From assembly GCA_018873245.2 (NCBI GenBank), contig JAEMBT020000003.1, positions 4,979,843 through 5,043,842 on the forward strand: 64,000 bases of DNA. Reading direction: 5' to 3'. This document shows positions 63,101 to 64,000 of the stretch, piece after piece; position 1 is the stretch's first letter, and the number at the start of each line of letters is the position of its first letter. The notes below the pieces were generated by a model. It was not told where the DNA came from and did not search any database. It saw only the letters and a program-made list of their open reading frames with translations. The DNA is from Archegozetes longisetosus (Eukaryota > Arthropoda > Arachnida > Sarcoptiformes > Trhypochthoniidae). The position numbers and the translations under genes are program-made.

Positions 63101-63676
63101 CTTTCTACTTGCAACTTACGCTTGTAATCCTTTCTTTAATCTTTTCTAGTTTTGTATATTACTCTAAAATTTGAATAGTTTCCTAACGAATCAGCATAAA
63201 GATATAGTTGATATTTGTTGCAAATTTGCATCAGATTTTCCTTTTGTTTGCGTGACATGATTCGAGTTTGGCGTAATTTCACATCACATCTGTCTTTCAA
63301 TGAAACTCATGCTTAAACCATAAAAGGAGAACCTGCTTCGCCCCAACATATCAACATTAAAATTGTGTCATGAAAAGTATAACAATAAAACTAAGTTTCT
63401 AAATGGAACGATATCTTTCGAAATGTTTGATATTTCAAATTTTAATCAATATTTCATACCAAAAACACTCCCAAAACAAATAACAATGCATCGAAAAAAG
63501 CTCACAGAAATTTGTAAAAAAAACATGAACTCAATTTACTGAAGGTAATTTAATTTGAAGTAAATTTAGTTTGGAAATAGTAAAATAAGTTGACTTACTT
63601 GATCATCATTACACGAAGATAAGAGCAGCAAACATGCTTCAACTAGAATCGTAAAAATAAACTTATTTTCTAACAT
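48144..63676 (-). CDS. ZP-domain transmembrane protein (cuticlin-like)
   Basis: Eight exons, 63676-63599, 54160-53957, 53679-53543, 49363-49215, 49109-49028, 48875-48713, 48627-48453 and 48367-48144, sum to 403 residues in frame. A signal peptide (about 1-21) precedes a full ZP domain: ZP-N with VHIECNSNDILVTL, MIYPKGLSKNSSCMVEY, LRSCNTMSTD and EYFNTVVVQPHRRL; ZP-C with PMPTCSMKIF, YGMKVTNCLVRDGL, GCPVDEEIMGPFDY, FPYTSSVYYQCNVRLC and EDVPPDC. RRREKR at 283-288 is a furin-type site where the ectodomain could be released. A membrane helix at about 351-374 is followed by a basic tail ending YSRE. Such proteins polymerise in the apical matrix and shape cuticle. Intron 1 is 9.4 kb and intron 3 is 4.2 kb. 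I cannot name a specific orthologue. Confidence 0.92.
49707..49744. repeat. 19-bp tandem duplication
   Basis: GGATGACTACAACCTATTT is repeated twice with one difference, in ZP-gene intron 3. Confidence 0.75.
50230..50454 (-). other. Unassigned open frame inside ZP-gene intron 3
   Basis: A 74-codon frame on the same strand as the ZP gene, with a possible acceptor inside it (GATTACAG near 50415). Its end (TLEDCVQPIPVIINGKV) looks protein-like rather than low complexity, but I recognise no family. Upstream, a CT-rich Ser-coding stretch ends at a strong GTGAGT donor near 50518. It could be a nested gene, an alternative exon or chance. Confidence 0.2.
52403..52478. other. 76-nt hairpin with 21-bp imperfect arms
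   Basis: Arms 52403-52423 and 52458-52478 pair at 18 of 21 positions, counting one G-U pair when the plus strand is read as RNA, with a loop of about 34 nt. Size and shape resemble a microRNA precursor, but a collapsed inverted-repeat element would look the same. It lies in ZP-gene intron 3. Confidence 0.3.
55300..55337. repeat. 19-bp AT-rich tandem duplication
   Basis: ATACTTATATATTTATATA is present twice with one difference. Confidence 0.7.
56003..56044. repeat. 14-bp tandem repeat, three copies
   Basis: Unit TCTACTTCTTTGCC; the second copy has one change and the third a changed end. Confidence 0.75.
59778..59813. repeat. 12-bp tandem repeat, three copies
   Basis: Unit GAAGCTAGTTTT, with small changes in the third copy. 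Confidence 0.75.
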
Positions 63677-64000
63677 TTTCACAATAATACAACTCTAAAT
63701 GAATAAGTTATTTGTCAGTTTGAATATAAGAGTTGGAGTCCAGTACTTTTGTATTTCATGCTTCTTTCACTGAGTTTGGTCTCTCACTGAAAGCATCTCT
63801 GAGTCTGCAGTGTTTTTGCTTAATAGTGAAATGACCTATAACTCGAACACCTTACTTCCCGCCCTCCAGAGGCTGGCAGTTAGTGCCACGCATGAAGAAG
63901 CATAGTTTTTTTCACCTGCCGTTCATTGTTAACCACCTCAAGATGAGTCCACCTGGCGCTCCGAAATTGAATGAGCGCCGTATTCTTACACTTGTCAGTA
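63677..64000 (-). promoter_or_regulatory. Upstream region of the ZP gene
   Basis: It contains the promoter side of exon 1. It is slightly richer in G+C than the intron, with no clear TATA box, and runs off the window. Confidence 0.35.

Larger units (their letters stand above)
54161..63598 (-). other. First intron of the ZP gene (9.4 kb)
   Basis: The intron has donor GTAAGT after residue 26 and acceptor AG at 54161-54162. It is AT-rich, with scattered short tandem repeats and only small open frames lacking domains. Regulatory elements are plausible, but none can be pointed to. Confidence 0.6.

Overview
The window is nuclear DNA of an arthropod. It is AT-rich, with GT-AG introns (many of 60-75 nt), TATA boxes in the small secreted-protein genes and AATAAA poly(A) signals. 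Arthropod markers are a CCHamide neuropeptide precursor, a single-domain peritrophin-type (CPAP1-like) chitin-binding protein and a cuticlin-like ZP-domain membrane protein. A mite or other arachnid would fit, but nothing here proves the order.

Layout. 1-6.4 kb is a gene-free stretch with relics of DNA transposons (a hAT-like element cut by the window edge and a Tc1/IS630-type element with terminal repeats of about 85 bp). 6.4-9.1 kb holds two divergently transcribed secreted-protein genes: the chitin-binding protein (-) and an unrecognised Gln/Ser/Pro-rich repetitive protein (+). 9.3-20 kb is a compact housekeeping block: HYPK (-), eIF4B (+), the RNA polymerase I largest subunit (-) and the RING protein RBX1 (+). 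The heads of neighbouring genes share short divergent promoters and their tails converge. 20.5-21.7 kb carries an internally deleted mariner element and a second inverted-repeat element. 22.3-22.8 kb is the CCHamide gene (-). 24-25.9 kb is an intronless collagen galactosyltransferase (-). 28.4-29.55 kb is a reelin-domain secreted protein (-). 31.7-42.6 kb is probably one long transcription unit (+): a non-coding first exon, a large intron, and a 1048-residue C2H2 zinc-finger protein. 42.9-44 kb is NATD1 (-). 48.1-63.7 kb is the eight-exon ZP gene (-), with a 9.4-kb first intron and a 4.2-kb third intron.

How genes relate. HYPK (ribosome-associated), eIF4B (translation initiation) and POLR1A (rRNA synthesis) are adjacent growth genes, but the clustering may be chance. 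The chitin-binding and Gln-rich proteins may both be cuticle products under one divergent regulatory region. The other genes show no functional link.

All splice models were built by eye from ORF continuity, splice signals and family knowledge. Exon sums are in frame for every gene except eIF4B, where a microsatellite carries a frame break or a cryptic intron.
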